From: Bostrychus sinensis
Lineage: Eukaryota > Chordata > Actinopteri > Gobiiformes > Eleotridae
Assembly (NCBI GenBank): GCA_020698575.1
Contig: CM036256.1
Location: forward strand, 21,572,908 to 21,636,907
Length of the DNA: 64,000 bases
Direction: 5' to 3'
Shown piece after piece: positions 49,852-59,855 of the stretch. Each line of letters starts with the position of its first letter. Within the stretch, counting starts at the first letter, position 1. The notes under the pieces were generated by a model that saw only the letters and a program-made list of their open reading frames with translations, ran no database searches and had not been told where the DNA came from. The position numbers and the translations under genes are program-made.

Positions 49852-50695
49852 TTATTTGTGATGGTGATGCCAGTAGTACATCCAGGGTAAATATGAATCT
49901 TGGGACATTGGATCTTGTGGAGAAGCAGTCGTAGTAGGGTGCTTGTGATGGTGATGCCAGTAGTACATCCAGGGTAAATGTGAATCTTGGGACACTGGAT
50001 CTTGTGGAGAAGCAGTCGTAGTAGGGTGCTTGTGATGGTGATGCCAGTAGTACATCCAGGGTAAATATGGACCTTGGGACATTGGATCTGGAGAAGCAGT
50101 CGTAGTAGGGTGCTTGTGATGGTGATGCCAGTAGTACATCCAGGGTAAATATGGACCTTGGGACATTGGATCTGGAGAAGCAGTCGTAGTAGGGTGCTTG
50201 TGATGGTGATGCCAGTAGTACATCCAGGGTAAATATGGACCTTGGGACATTGGATCTGGAGAAGCAGTTGTAGTAGGGTGCTTGTGATGGTGATGCCAGT
50301 AGTACATCCAGGGTAAATATGGACCTTGGGACATTGGATCTGGAGAAGCAGTCGTAGTAGGGTGCTTGTGATGGTGATGCCAGTAGTACATCGGATCTGG
50401 AGAAGCAGTTGTAGTAGGGTGCTTGTGATGGTGATGCCAGTAGTAAATCTGATCTGGAGAAGCAGTTGTAGTAGGGTGCTTGTGATGGTGATGCCAGTAG
50501 TAAATCTGATCTGGAGAAGCAGTTGTAGTAGGGTGCTTGTGATGGTGATGCCAGTAGTACATCCAGGGTAAATGTGGACCTTTGGACATTGGATCTGGAG
50601 AAGCAGTTGTAGTAGGGTGCTTGTGATGGTGATGCCAGTAGTACATCCAGGGTGACTGTGGACCTTGGGGCATTTGATCTTGTTGAGTAGCTGTA
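49852..50695 (-). repeat. Coding minisatellite, 84/87/57-bp units
   Basis: Eleven copies of a unit with the core GTGCTTGTGATGGTGATGCC (plus strand). Full units are 84 bp (28 codons); two near the 3' end of the gene are 87 bp; three in the middle lack the spacer and are 57 bp. All lengths are multiples of three, so the coding frame survives copy-number change. Confidence 0.95.
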
Positions 50696-53600
50696 GTAGG
50701 GTGAGTGTGTTGATGCCAGTGGGGTGGATATAGAGGCCATGGGTATCCAAAGTGGGGTGGGCCATGATGATGAGTATGATTATGAGGATGCTGGTGGTGA
50801 TGGTGATGAGGATGCTGGTGGTGGTGATGAGTATGATTATGAGGATGCTGGTGGTGATGGTGATGAGGATGCTGGTGGTGGTGAGGATGCTGGTGGTGGT
50901 GGTGGTGATGAGGATGCTGAGGATGCTGAGGATGCTGGTGGTGGTGATGAGGATGATGGTGGTGACACTTGAGGGTCACGGGGATACCATGCCAACGAAG
51001 TGGGAGAGCATAGTGTCCTTCCTGAAGCCAATGAGAACATAAGGTTTTATTTCAATTCTCTAAGAGGATTAGTAGACCCAATTACATGCTTTACCTCTTG
51101 GACAATATTGCAGCCATCATACGGGATATGCATAACAAGCCCAAATGGATTTCTGTGCATGTTGTAGCCACAGGTTGAAGGCACTTGAGATAATGGTAGG
51201 GGAGGGTCTATACATTTAAAAAAAAAAGCCAATAAAACTTCTACAGGTATACAGATTGGTTAAGTAGGCTAGTCAGACGTTTACCTTGGTCCAGTGAAAA
51301 AAACTTGACTCCTGGCCCAATGGCTCTGAATTTCATCTGGTCCCAGCCACACAGCAGAGAAGGATGCATGCGCTTCCAGAGTGCTTCTTTGGAGCTGACA
51401 TCCAGTACTCCCCCTCTGGGCCACCCTAAAACAGATATAGCGTGGTCTATTAGGACTGTCAGCGTTAACGCATGCAATAAAAAAAGCGTTAAGATTAACA
51501 ATCCATTTTGCCTTACACCTGTGCTTCAACGCACTTTGGAAGGAGTGAAGCGGTGTCAGGGGGTGCGTGACAGTCTTGGAAAGCTGCGTAGATCACAACA
51601 TTGACTTGCTTTCACGGTGAACGACCCGCGCGTCCAGAGAAAAGAGCGCACCTGCCTCATACACTCTCATGTTTGCCTGTGGTTCGACTTCAGGACAAGT
51701 CCACGGCTTTGGCTGCTGCACTACATCCCTCCCCTAACGAGTCTCGTGTAAAACTTTTAATAAATGTTACGTGTGCTTTTTCTATCGGTTCCTTTCCCTG
51801 CCCGTGTCCGTACGTGGTCCTGGCAGCTGTGCGTCCTGGACCCGTGGTGACAGCGGGGGGCAATCCATGGCCATCCCTGAACTTATGGAGCCACAAGACG
51901 CAAACGCCTACAAACTATTTGCGGCGTTTTCTCATAAAGCGCCAGTTCTCGCCTCAGAGCGGCAGCCTCACACTGGACAGTATAAGGCTACCAGTGTTGT
52001 GCATGAACGAGTTCAAATGAACCCGTTCATTTTTATGTGAACTTTGAACTGAACGCAACACATTTGTAAAGCAAGAACTTGAACGTGAATTTGTTCAGAT
52101 TATGAGCTGGACGTACGTCACATCAATTAAACGTCAGAATTTGTTTTCACCCGAGTCGAGTGACGAGGTCTGATCGTACTTTTTAAACAGCGCTGTCACT
52201 CACTGCCCACGAGCTCCACTCAAACTGCATCGCTTCACCAGAGAGCGCTTGTGTGCGCAATGCATCTTGGGTAACGTAGTGTGAAGCCAAAGATAGTCGA
52301 ATCTAATATCGTTGGCAGTGCAAGTGAAGGCACAGAGAACAGACGATACTGCCTCTAACTATGATCATTTACAGACATTTTACACATTGTCACGCAAAGA
52401 CTGACGGGAAAAAAAAAATTACCTTTCTGTGCAAGCTTATATGCAAAAATGTCCCTTTTGTGTGATAGAATTTAAGAGCGCACTCACACTAGGGCCATTC
52501 AAACCGTGCTGTGCCCAGGTAAGATTGGGGAGGGGTCTGAGTCCCCCGCCGGCCACTCTCACCTGCACAAACGATCTGTGCCGTGGCCTGGTTACGTCAT
52601 CACCTCTGAGAGCGACAGGCTGCTACGTCATCGTGATGCGCAGTTTGTTTACAAGCTGAGCGAGCCGCTAACACTTTTAAAACCGGCGTAGTGGAAAACG
52701 TGAGACCAGCGGCATGAAGTATCTGTGCTATTGTGATTCTGCTTTGAGTCTCGTTGGTGAGACGCGGTCTTCTGTCACACGTTTGGAATAAACCACATCC
52801 GAGGAGCAGCGAAGGCACCGCAGACGATGAGAGAGGATTCAAAACTACTGCCGCTGTCTGTTTTCTTCTTCAGAAAAGTGAGCGCAAGTCGCTGGCATTG
52901 GTACGAGTGTTGATAATGGAGTTTAATCTTTTACCGAGAGAAGAACAGTTGCATAAATGACACGCCTCAGTAGTGCGTGCATGCATGAGCAGCCGCGCCG
53001 TGCCGCAGCCCACCTCCTCCAACCGTGCCAAAGTCCTGAAGCGTACCGCGCCTGGGCGCGCTGCAGAGCACTCACATTAGGCAACCGTGCCGTGCTTTAG
53101 GGGCGTTCCGGACTTGGGCACGGTTCGATTGGCCTGGTGTGAGTACACCATAAGATCTACAGTGAGGCTAGAAGGTAGATGTATAGTGATAGAAGTCATA
53201 GTTTGAAAAACAAGTTCAGCCTTTTACATATCTCACCTAAAAATAACATGAACTGAACTTTGAACTAGTTCAAAATTAAAATTGTGAACTATGAACATGA
53301 ACAGTTCACTTTGAACATGTGTGAACTGAACTTTGAACTAGTTCATGAAAAGTGTGAACTTGAACACTGGAGGCTACAGTACATTTAATGCAGAGCACAG
53401 TTCAGCAAACCCCGTTATATCAGAATGGTTGGCCAGTTACTACAGACTTAGAGGCTCACATTCAGTAGTCATTTCTAAGGTGCATTTTTTCCTTTAAAAC
53501 CAAGTAAAAGCACACTCAAACTCTGGACTTAAATTTACATACTGCATATTGTCAAGGAAAAGTCTACCCAGTTACATTGTGATAATCAGATTTTTTTTAA

Positions 53601-53931
53601 TGATTGCCAGCACTAGTTCTAATTAAACAGAATTAGAAGCTAGCAAGTATAAAGACAGGGAATTTTTACATTTCTTACCTGGAGCATCAGCTTGGTACAT
53701 GGAGTCATCAGCCACGGAGGCATTTGCACGTGCGTCGTGGCCTTTTCCAAACACAATGACTCCTTCTCGGATCGCACTCACCGCTTCAGTCGCTTCTTTC
53801 CGTCCATCCTTTACCGCTGGTTTTTCGGATTTCCTCAAGCTAGAGGCTTCTGTCTTCGTCAAATGACACGCAAGAAATGCAGCAGCAAGCAGATAACCAG
53901 TCGCACACTTGATTCGTCGATTCCGCAACAT
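49852..53931 (-). CDS. Secreted ZP-N-like protein with histidine-rich tandem repeats
   Basis: Exons 53679-53931, 51285-51425, 51095-51207 and 49852-51021 join in phase to 558 aa. The N-terminus has a signal peptide (ATGYLLAAAFLACHLTKTEA) and a polar linker. Exons 2-4 encode a module with four cysteines (LCGWDQMKF, STCGYNM, YDGCNIV, VTLKC), spaced and patterned like a ZP-N domain (PYDGC and HYALPLRWHGIPV segments). The rest is low complexity. First comes a block where about 47 of 75 residues are His, separated by Pro, Gln or Asn. Ten tandem units of the type YYWHHHHKHPTTTASP plus a spacer DPMSQGPYLPWM follow, and a final partial unit ends HHHHK. No transmembrane helix is seen. I do not recognise the gene. 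Metal binding and an extracellular (egg coat or matrix) role are inferences. A TTAAATA word lies about 45 bp above the start. Confidence 0.72.
50760..50965 (-). repeat. GATGAGGATGCTGGTGGTG-type coding repeat (poly-His block)
   Basis: On the plus strand the words GATGAGGATGCTGGTGGTG, GATGAGTATGATTATGAG and GATGCTGAG recur. On the minus strand they encode runs of HHHH, HPH and QHP in the same frame as the ZP-N exons. Confidence 0.9.
51992..53369. mobile_element. hAT-like element in intron 1 of the His-rich gene, with a nested second element
   Basis: The ends are CAGTGTTG and AACACTG in inverted orientation. They are flanked by 8-bp direct repeats, AAGGCTAC at 51984-51991 and GAGGCTAC at 53370-53377 (one mismatch). 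Subterminal DNA at both ends is packed with GAACTGAACTTTGAAC-type words. Inside, about 52483-53148, is a second inverted pair, CTCACACTAGGGCCATTCAAACC and, on the other strand, CTCACACCAGGCCAATCGAACC, pointing to an element nested in the first. No intact transposase ORF. Confidence 0.65.
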
Positions 53932-54857
53932 CTTGTTACGCGTAGGACTCGTGGACTAGTAGTGAGTTAGCGGTGATATTTAACTGGAAATAATTGCGCG
54001 CGTCAGGTAAAACACGTGCACCCACAGCCAATCAGCAACAGGCTCGTCTAATCAGCGTGGATTGGTTGCACCTGGTGAAAATTTGCGTAGCGTGCGTAAG
54101 CCATGATAGTTACGTATCAATTATGGACGAGTTTATGGTGTTATTTGTATTCAGCAAACTATTGCATTATTGATAAAAAAAAAAGCAGAACACAAAACCT
54201 GATCTATAACCAAAATAAAAACGCCTAACACACTGATATAGGATTAAATTGTAAAAGATGGAAACTGAACTTTACCGCCATCTGGTGGAGAAATGTAGCC
54301 ACATATCTTATTGATTGAGGCAGGTGTTGTGCCAAGTCTAAGCAAGGGGTCAAAATGTTGAACAAATCTAATGTTAATCCCGTAATGACTGAGTGGGGGA
54401 TAGAAATAAACACGTGGGCCTTCATTTCCACGACGACGACAAACAATGATCAGTAAATGAAGCCAGAGACTTGAGGTGAGCAGGTTTACATTGTCTTTTT
54501 ATTAGCCTAGTTACTTGATTATGATTGCAACACAGACACAGAGAGACTTGCTTCCTTAATCCAAAAATGTATCATTTACAATTACATGTATTTTATTAAC
54601 ATCTGAAAAGACTTAGTATAGAAATGCACAGGCCTACTGATTCTTTAGTAGAAAAACAAGTTTGGTAGCCAGCCCACTTAACCATAGATAAACATTTAAT
54701 CACTAGGGTTACTGACAACACTAAGTCTGATTCACTTGTTGACCACTGTAAGTAGGAAATGTAAGTTAGGAGTTATAATAATTGTACTTCTTGTTTAGAT
54801 GTTCAACATGTAGATAGATACTTCTTAAATATTATTTGTTTTTTTATGCACTTTCAG
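53932..54857. other. Interval between the His-rich gene and the erich6-like gene
   Basis: The two genes diverge from here. 53940-54110 is CpG-richer and is likely the promoter side of the His-rich gene. Early exons of the erich6-like gene may lie in 54400-54850, but none could be fixed: the splice-bounded candidate at about 54712-54755 does not join in phase. Confidence 0.4.
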
Positions 54858-57800
54858 AAATGACTGTGGCTACCTTGGTAATGCTATAATCAAATTACTA
54901 CAGTTGGCAAGTCTGGACCAAATATGTAAGTAATGCTATGTTTTGGATTTGTGTATGAGTGGCAGAGGAGTGCTTACGTCTAACATCACAGTGACCTTAT
55001 TTTACAATAGATGGAGCAATGGATTTCAGTCAGAATGCAGTTGCCCTTCTTTATCTAATGAAAGTAAGAGAGATGCAAATAATTAATAACTAATATTATA
55101 TTATTATATTAATAACTAATATTTAGAATGTTAATTTGATTGTTGGGATGATTCTTATTTAGAGTCGTAAAATGAAGCAAGAAGGCTCTCGCAAGTTAGT
55201 CATTGAGCTTCCCAGTCATCTTGTCAGAGCTGCAGGAATTTTGAAGTATATGCGTGAATCTACAGACCGCAGGCTGACCAGTGTCACACAGGTGCTTGGT
55301 TATATTTTGATTGCAAGTAAATACAGAAATGTTTTTTTATGATACTTTTTTTGCATTTTGAATTCTGCTTCAAGTCCAAAGTTTTATCGGATTACCAAAT
55401 AAAATGTGAGTACTGTGAACAAAATGTATCACCTTCATTGGATCAAATATGGATATATGACTCTAAGGTGAGGCGAAAACACTAGAGATAAGCTGTAATG
55501 TGTGTAATAATGTAACAAGTGTGTGACCTAACTTTTTTTTTTTGTTAGATTGTTCCAACGTTTTGCTGTGAACAATGGGAGCAGTTGTACATGTTGTTGC
55601 TGAAGATGAGATATTTGTTGGAGGGAAAATCTGGAGACAGTCCAGAAACAGAGGAGAACACTGCGAGCAAAGATCTGGTGTGCCGCAGAAAAAAGGACAA
55701 ACTGAGCATATTTTTTATGGATTCACCAAAAGAGTACAGAGACTGCTTTTCAAAAACCTGAAATTATTCATACCCCTGGCAAATTCTGACTTAAAGTTTC
55801 TTTTATTCAACCAGCAAGTTCTTTTGGACCAGAAATGACACAGGCTTCTCCCAAAAGATAATAAGACAATGTACAAGAAGTATCTTTTTTTTTTTTACAT
55901 TTGAACAAAAAGTGGCATGTCCAAAATTATTCATACCCTTTGCAAACTGTCAGTCTATGGGAAAATCCAAAGTTCAAAACCATTCCAAATAGTCCATGCT
56001 TTTCTTACACTGATTCATTGGAAATGGCTGTTTTAATCAATACAAGGTGAAAAACAGAAGCTCTCTGCTGTTGGTTTGTGGACACTCATGGCTAAGACAA
56101 AAGAGCTCTCTGAGGACCTGTGGCTGCTCACAAGTCAGGAAAGGACTATAAGACAAAATCAAAATGTTTTAAGGATCCAGTGGCTACAGTGCAAAGTGTT
56201 ATTAAAAAATACAAGATGCTCTGCACCGTGACAAATCTCAGAGGACGTGGTTGGAAGCCAAAAGTGACACCTGTGCTGGCCAGGAGAATAGTGAGAGAGG
56301 TAAAAAAGAATCCAGGGATCACCACCAAGGCCATCCTGATGAATCTGGGCTTTGCTGGTGGCAACATCTTAAGGCAGACAGTCCAACACACACTGCACAC
56401 CGCTGGGTTCCACGGACGCAGACCAAGGAGGACAACACTTCTCCAGATAAGGCAAAAAAAAGCCCGCTTGGCCTTTGCAAATGCTCATCTGGACAACGGA
56501 GAAGACTTCTGGTCTTCTGTTTTATGGTCAGATGAAACAGAAATTGAATTGTTTGGCCACAATGATGTATCCTTCATTTGGCGTAAAAAAGTAGAAGCCT
56601 TCAACCCTTAGGACACCATCCCCACTGTCAAACCTGGTGGTGGGAACCCACTGTTTTGGGAGAGTTTTTCAGCTGCTGGACCAGGGAACCTAATCACAGT
56701 AAACAGCACCATGAAAAAGGAGCAATACATCAAAATTCTCAACAACAACATCAGGCAGTCTGCAGAGAAACTTGGCCTTGGGCACCAGTGGACATTTCGG
56801 CACGACAACAACCCAAAACACAGCAAAAGTGGTGAAGAAATGGCTAGCAGACAAAAACATGAACGTTTTGCAGTGGCCCAGCCAGAGTTCTGACTTGAAT
56901 CCAATTGAGAATCTGTGGAGGGAGCTAAAGATCAGGGTGATGGCAAAGAGACCCTCAACCTGAAAGAATTGGAGCTCATTGCTAAAGATCAATGGGCAAA
57001 AATACCAAGGAGACATACGAAAAGCTGTTCAGCAATTATAGGAAGCATTTGATTGCTGTAATAGCCAATAAAGGCTTTTCTATTGATTATTGAGAAGGGT
57101 ATGAATAATTTTGGACATGCCACGTTTTGTTCAAATGTAAAAAAAAAAAAAAAAAAGCTGAGAAATATTTTTTTCTACAGTGATACTTCTTGTATATCGT
57201 CTTATTATCTTTTGGGAAAAGCCTGTGTCATTTTCACTCAAAAAAAAAAAAAAAATAAACTTGCTGGTTGAATAAAAGTAACTTTAAGTCAGAATTTGCC
57301 AGGGGTATGAATAATTTTGGGCTTCACTGTATATCTACATGCCAGTGTTGAAATAGCTGACATTTAGAAAATGTTTTTTATCATTTGTAGGAATAATCCT
57401 GAGCTAAATTTCTTTGAGGATTATTTATTTGAAGTGCCCGCACAAGAAACTGGTGGGTGTCATTTCCCCTGTAACACAGTGTATTTTATAATGCATTCAT
57501 TTGTTTATCAAAATATACTTAAACCTCCTTCTGTGTTGTGCTTAGATGTCCCAGCGTCAAAGGTTATGAGTTTCCGTCTCTCCTGTCCTCCAGAAGGAAG
57601 CTGGGCAAAGCTTCCTGAAAACAAAAGTGAGAAATGCCCCAATTTTCTAGATATAAACTCAAAGAAAGATGAAGAAGTGCCATTTTCTGTCCCTATTTGT
57701 GACCATAAGCCACTCAATTTTGGCTTATGCCATCATCAGGTATTATTCCCAACAGCAACAAACTGTTCAGATTAGAATTTGTATATTATGTACATTCCAA

Positions 57801-58752
57801 TGATTTTTTAAATCTTATAGGGTGGAGGGGACTTTGTCAACAAATACTACTCTGATGGCCTAAAATTTCTTTTAGTGCTTGATGATGGGTCTGCTCAAGT
57901 TTTGTATCCACTGAACTCATAAAATGTTTGATGTCTCTAAAATGCCATGCCAAGTTCCTATCCTTAACATCATGCTAAAAGTTATCCCACAGGTCTCTTG
58001 GCTATCATTGTCACAATTGCTAAAGAACACGGGAGGGTCTGCATTGTTTATGATGATACCCCTGGTCAACCCATGAGAGCTCTTTTCCAGTCCGATGGCA
58101 AAGGGGCTTGTTATCACACTAACGGAAATATCTGGTACAGAAGCAAACGTGAGCTTATATAATATTATGCTATGACAAATAACTGCTTATTGTTTCCTAT
58201 TGTAGGCTGACCATCAATAAATTTGAAGGACAGTGCTTAGATCCAGAGGGTGCTAGAGTCCGCAGATGGACATGGCAAAAGTTGAGATCTACTGCTCTCA
58301 GACCTATCTTCATGCCTATTAACAAAAGTATTGGAATAAGAGTGCTAGGAAAAGAACAAGTATTTGTGTCCTTCCTGGCAAAAGGCCAACAGGCTAAATT
58401 CAATGTAGGGGCTTGGTGTCATAAGGTATGTACTTGTGAAACTCACCTTCCTCCTAGATATAATATGTGTAAAGTGACAATTACAGCACAAATAATACAC
58501 CATCCTTTGTTGTACATTTTCAAGGGAAACTGTAAAGACATAAAGGAAGTTAAATATACTTCAAGACCAGTACTTCCAAAGGATGAGCTTATTGCGCTGG
58601 CATCCAGAATCAAGATACGCCTACTCACTCAACGTTTACACCACTACATGACCACACCATCCCATCCCAAACTGTCAAATGCTGCCCTTGATTGTCATCT
58701 CGATATTCTTGCTCAAAAACTGAAAGTTGGGGAAAAAGGTAAAAATGAGTGA
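54858..58752 (+). CDS. erich6: Glutamate-rich protein 6 (FAM194)-like; interrupted by Tc1 in an intron
   Basis: Exons 54858-54925, 55011-55063, 55163-55291, 55375-55467, 55549-55733, 57391-57452, 57546-57739, 57821-57903, 57982-58134 and 58206-58752 join in phase, giving about 500 aa; the 5' start is not fixed. A 99-nt in-frame segment, 58426-58524, has a strong GTATGT donor and a CAAG acceptor and may be an intron inside the last block. Landmarks are CEYCEQNV, PTFCCEQWEQLY, a DGSAQVFYPTGLLAII segment created by the 57903/57982 splice, GACYHTNGNIWLTIN and GARVRRWTWQ. The last three resemble the FAM194 domain of ERICH6 and C3orf20. ERICH6 is preferred because it neighbours SELENOT on human 3q25.1. 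Function is poorly known. AATAAA lies at 58882-58887. Confidence 0.72.
55737..57329 (+). mobile_element. Tc1/mariner-like transposon, decayed
   Basis: The ends carry inverted repeats of about 200 bp, with shared words CATACCCCTGGCAAATTCTGAC, AAAGATAATAAGAC and TTTGAACAAAA. TA dinucleotides at 55735-55736 and 57330-57331 are the expected target duplication. The right terminus is a clean CACTG|TA; the left terminus (CAGAGACTG) is more diverged. Poly-A/T stretches lie within both repeats. Confidence 0.85.
56120..56970 (+). pseudogene. Tc1-like transposase remnant
   Basis: The first open segment (56120-56611) encodes the paired-type DNA-binding part (HKSGKDYK.., GRGWKPKVTP, RRPRRTTLLQ) and the first catalytic region (LWSDETEIELFG, with the first D). 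A stop at 56609-56611 ends it. The remaining parts continue in other frames, with FRHDNNPKHSK-like sequence holding the second D and a later SQSSDLNPIENLWRELK holding the third acidic residue. At least one stop and more than one frameshift separate them, so this copy should make no active enzyme. Confidence 0.88.
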
Positions 58753-59637
58753 GGATGACAAGGACTTTCTCCAAAGCTGCCTCTGAGTACAGCAACAGAT
58801 TAGGGTTAGGTAGAAAAAGGAATTATATTTCTAGTGTGGAGAGTATAAGAATTATTTAAATTTCCACATTGACAGACAACAAATAAAAAATATGGAACTG
58901 AATGTGGCACATTTCTTGTATACCGAATCTGACATCACAGTATTGCAACATACCAAGCCTCTGACAGTATGGGCAACACTAGGTAGGACTGTATTATTTT
59001 CTATATAATGTACATGAATTAATGTTTATCAAAAGCCTAAAAAGGCATTCAGATATGAGTTTGCAATCTGGTAGGCATGCAGTTGCAGCGGTCCTTCTAG
59101 TCTATTTCTGTTTAATCTCTTTTGTCTCAACTAATTAAATCAGAGCAGAGCCTTAAGTCTTACTAATAACATTAAGTTGACCAGATGGTAAAGGATGCAC
59201 ACTCACTTTAAATAGAGCCAGTGAAAAAAAGTCAACTTTACAGTTAGTTACAGTTTTATTAATCATAGCTTTCATCAAGTTATGTAAATATAAAAATTAT
59301 TCAGAAATCAAGACAAGATTCCTCCACTATATTTATCACAACATTGACAACACATTTTTACATGTTCTACATGTCTAAGCTACTTAATAGATTAATAAAC
59401 TTTAAATTCTACATATGGCTCAGTGGTACAAATGACAACATTGTTTAATTCACGCTGATCAAATATATGCAAAAAAGTTAAAGACTGTTAAGAAATTATT
59501 GTCAAGTGTCTGTGTGAGACCACTGATGTGGATGAAAACTGCATGGAAGTAGTTATCACTAGGGAATGACCGGCACACGGATCCCACTCTGGCGTTAGTG
59601 GCAGGATATCTGACAGAGCATGGTGAACGGTGATGGA
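58753..59637. other. Convergent 3' interval between erich6-like and selenot
   Basis: The 3' UTRs of the two convergent genes. It contains AATAAA (+) at 58882-58887 and, on the minus strand, AATAAA near 59255, a likely selenot poly(A) signal. No exon seen. Confidence 0.5.
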
Positions 59638-59691
59638 GGCATCCAGCCAGCGCTAACAGTCGTGCTGCCTTCAGCGCAGACCTTCATAAAC
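59638..59691 (-). promoter_or_regulatory. SECIS element of selenot
   Basis: On the mRNA strand ATGA (59687-59684) is followed after 12 nt by an unpaired AA (59671-59670). The descending strand AGCGCTGGCT can pair with GGTCTGCGCT, and GGAT (59644-59641) supplies the GA side of the kink-turn quartet. The apical region has room for an extra ministem (type 2). It lies about 165 bases beyond the stop. The fold was drawn by hand. Confidence 0.72.
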
Positions 59692-59855
59692 ATCACTTCA
59701 CAGCCCAGTGAGAAACCCACCTCAAAACCTAGTGGGGTATGATAAAGGATAGTGCCATGGTTAAAACATATTATATTGTAAGCAGAAAATATATAGAGGA
59801 AAATATCTTACATAGAGGGGTAGTAGTAGTCTCAGCCTGATAGTGATGAGTAGGG

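Noticed and set aside
49629..50765. The 378-codon minus-strand frame (TTGITITSTLLQLLLQ repeats)
   Set aside because: Open only because repeat units are multiples of three. It does not connect in phase to the signal-peptide and ZP-N exons.
50326..51042. Plus-strand ORFs with DEDAGGGDEYDYED or MVMRMLVV repeats
   Set aside because: These are antisense shadows of the His-rich coding repeat. The minus-strand frame is fixed by in-phase splicing to the ZP-N exons.
57904..57990. Apparent premature stop (TAA 57920-57922) in the erich6-like gene
   Set aside because: Using donor GTATCC at 57904 and the acceptor AAAAG ending at 57981 restores QVFYPTGLLAII, the expected family sequence, so there is no break.
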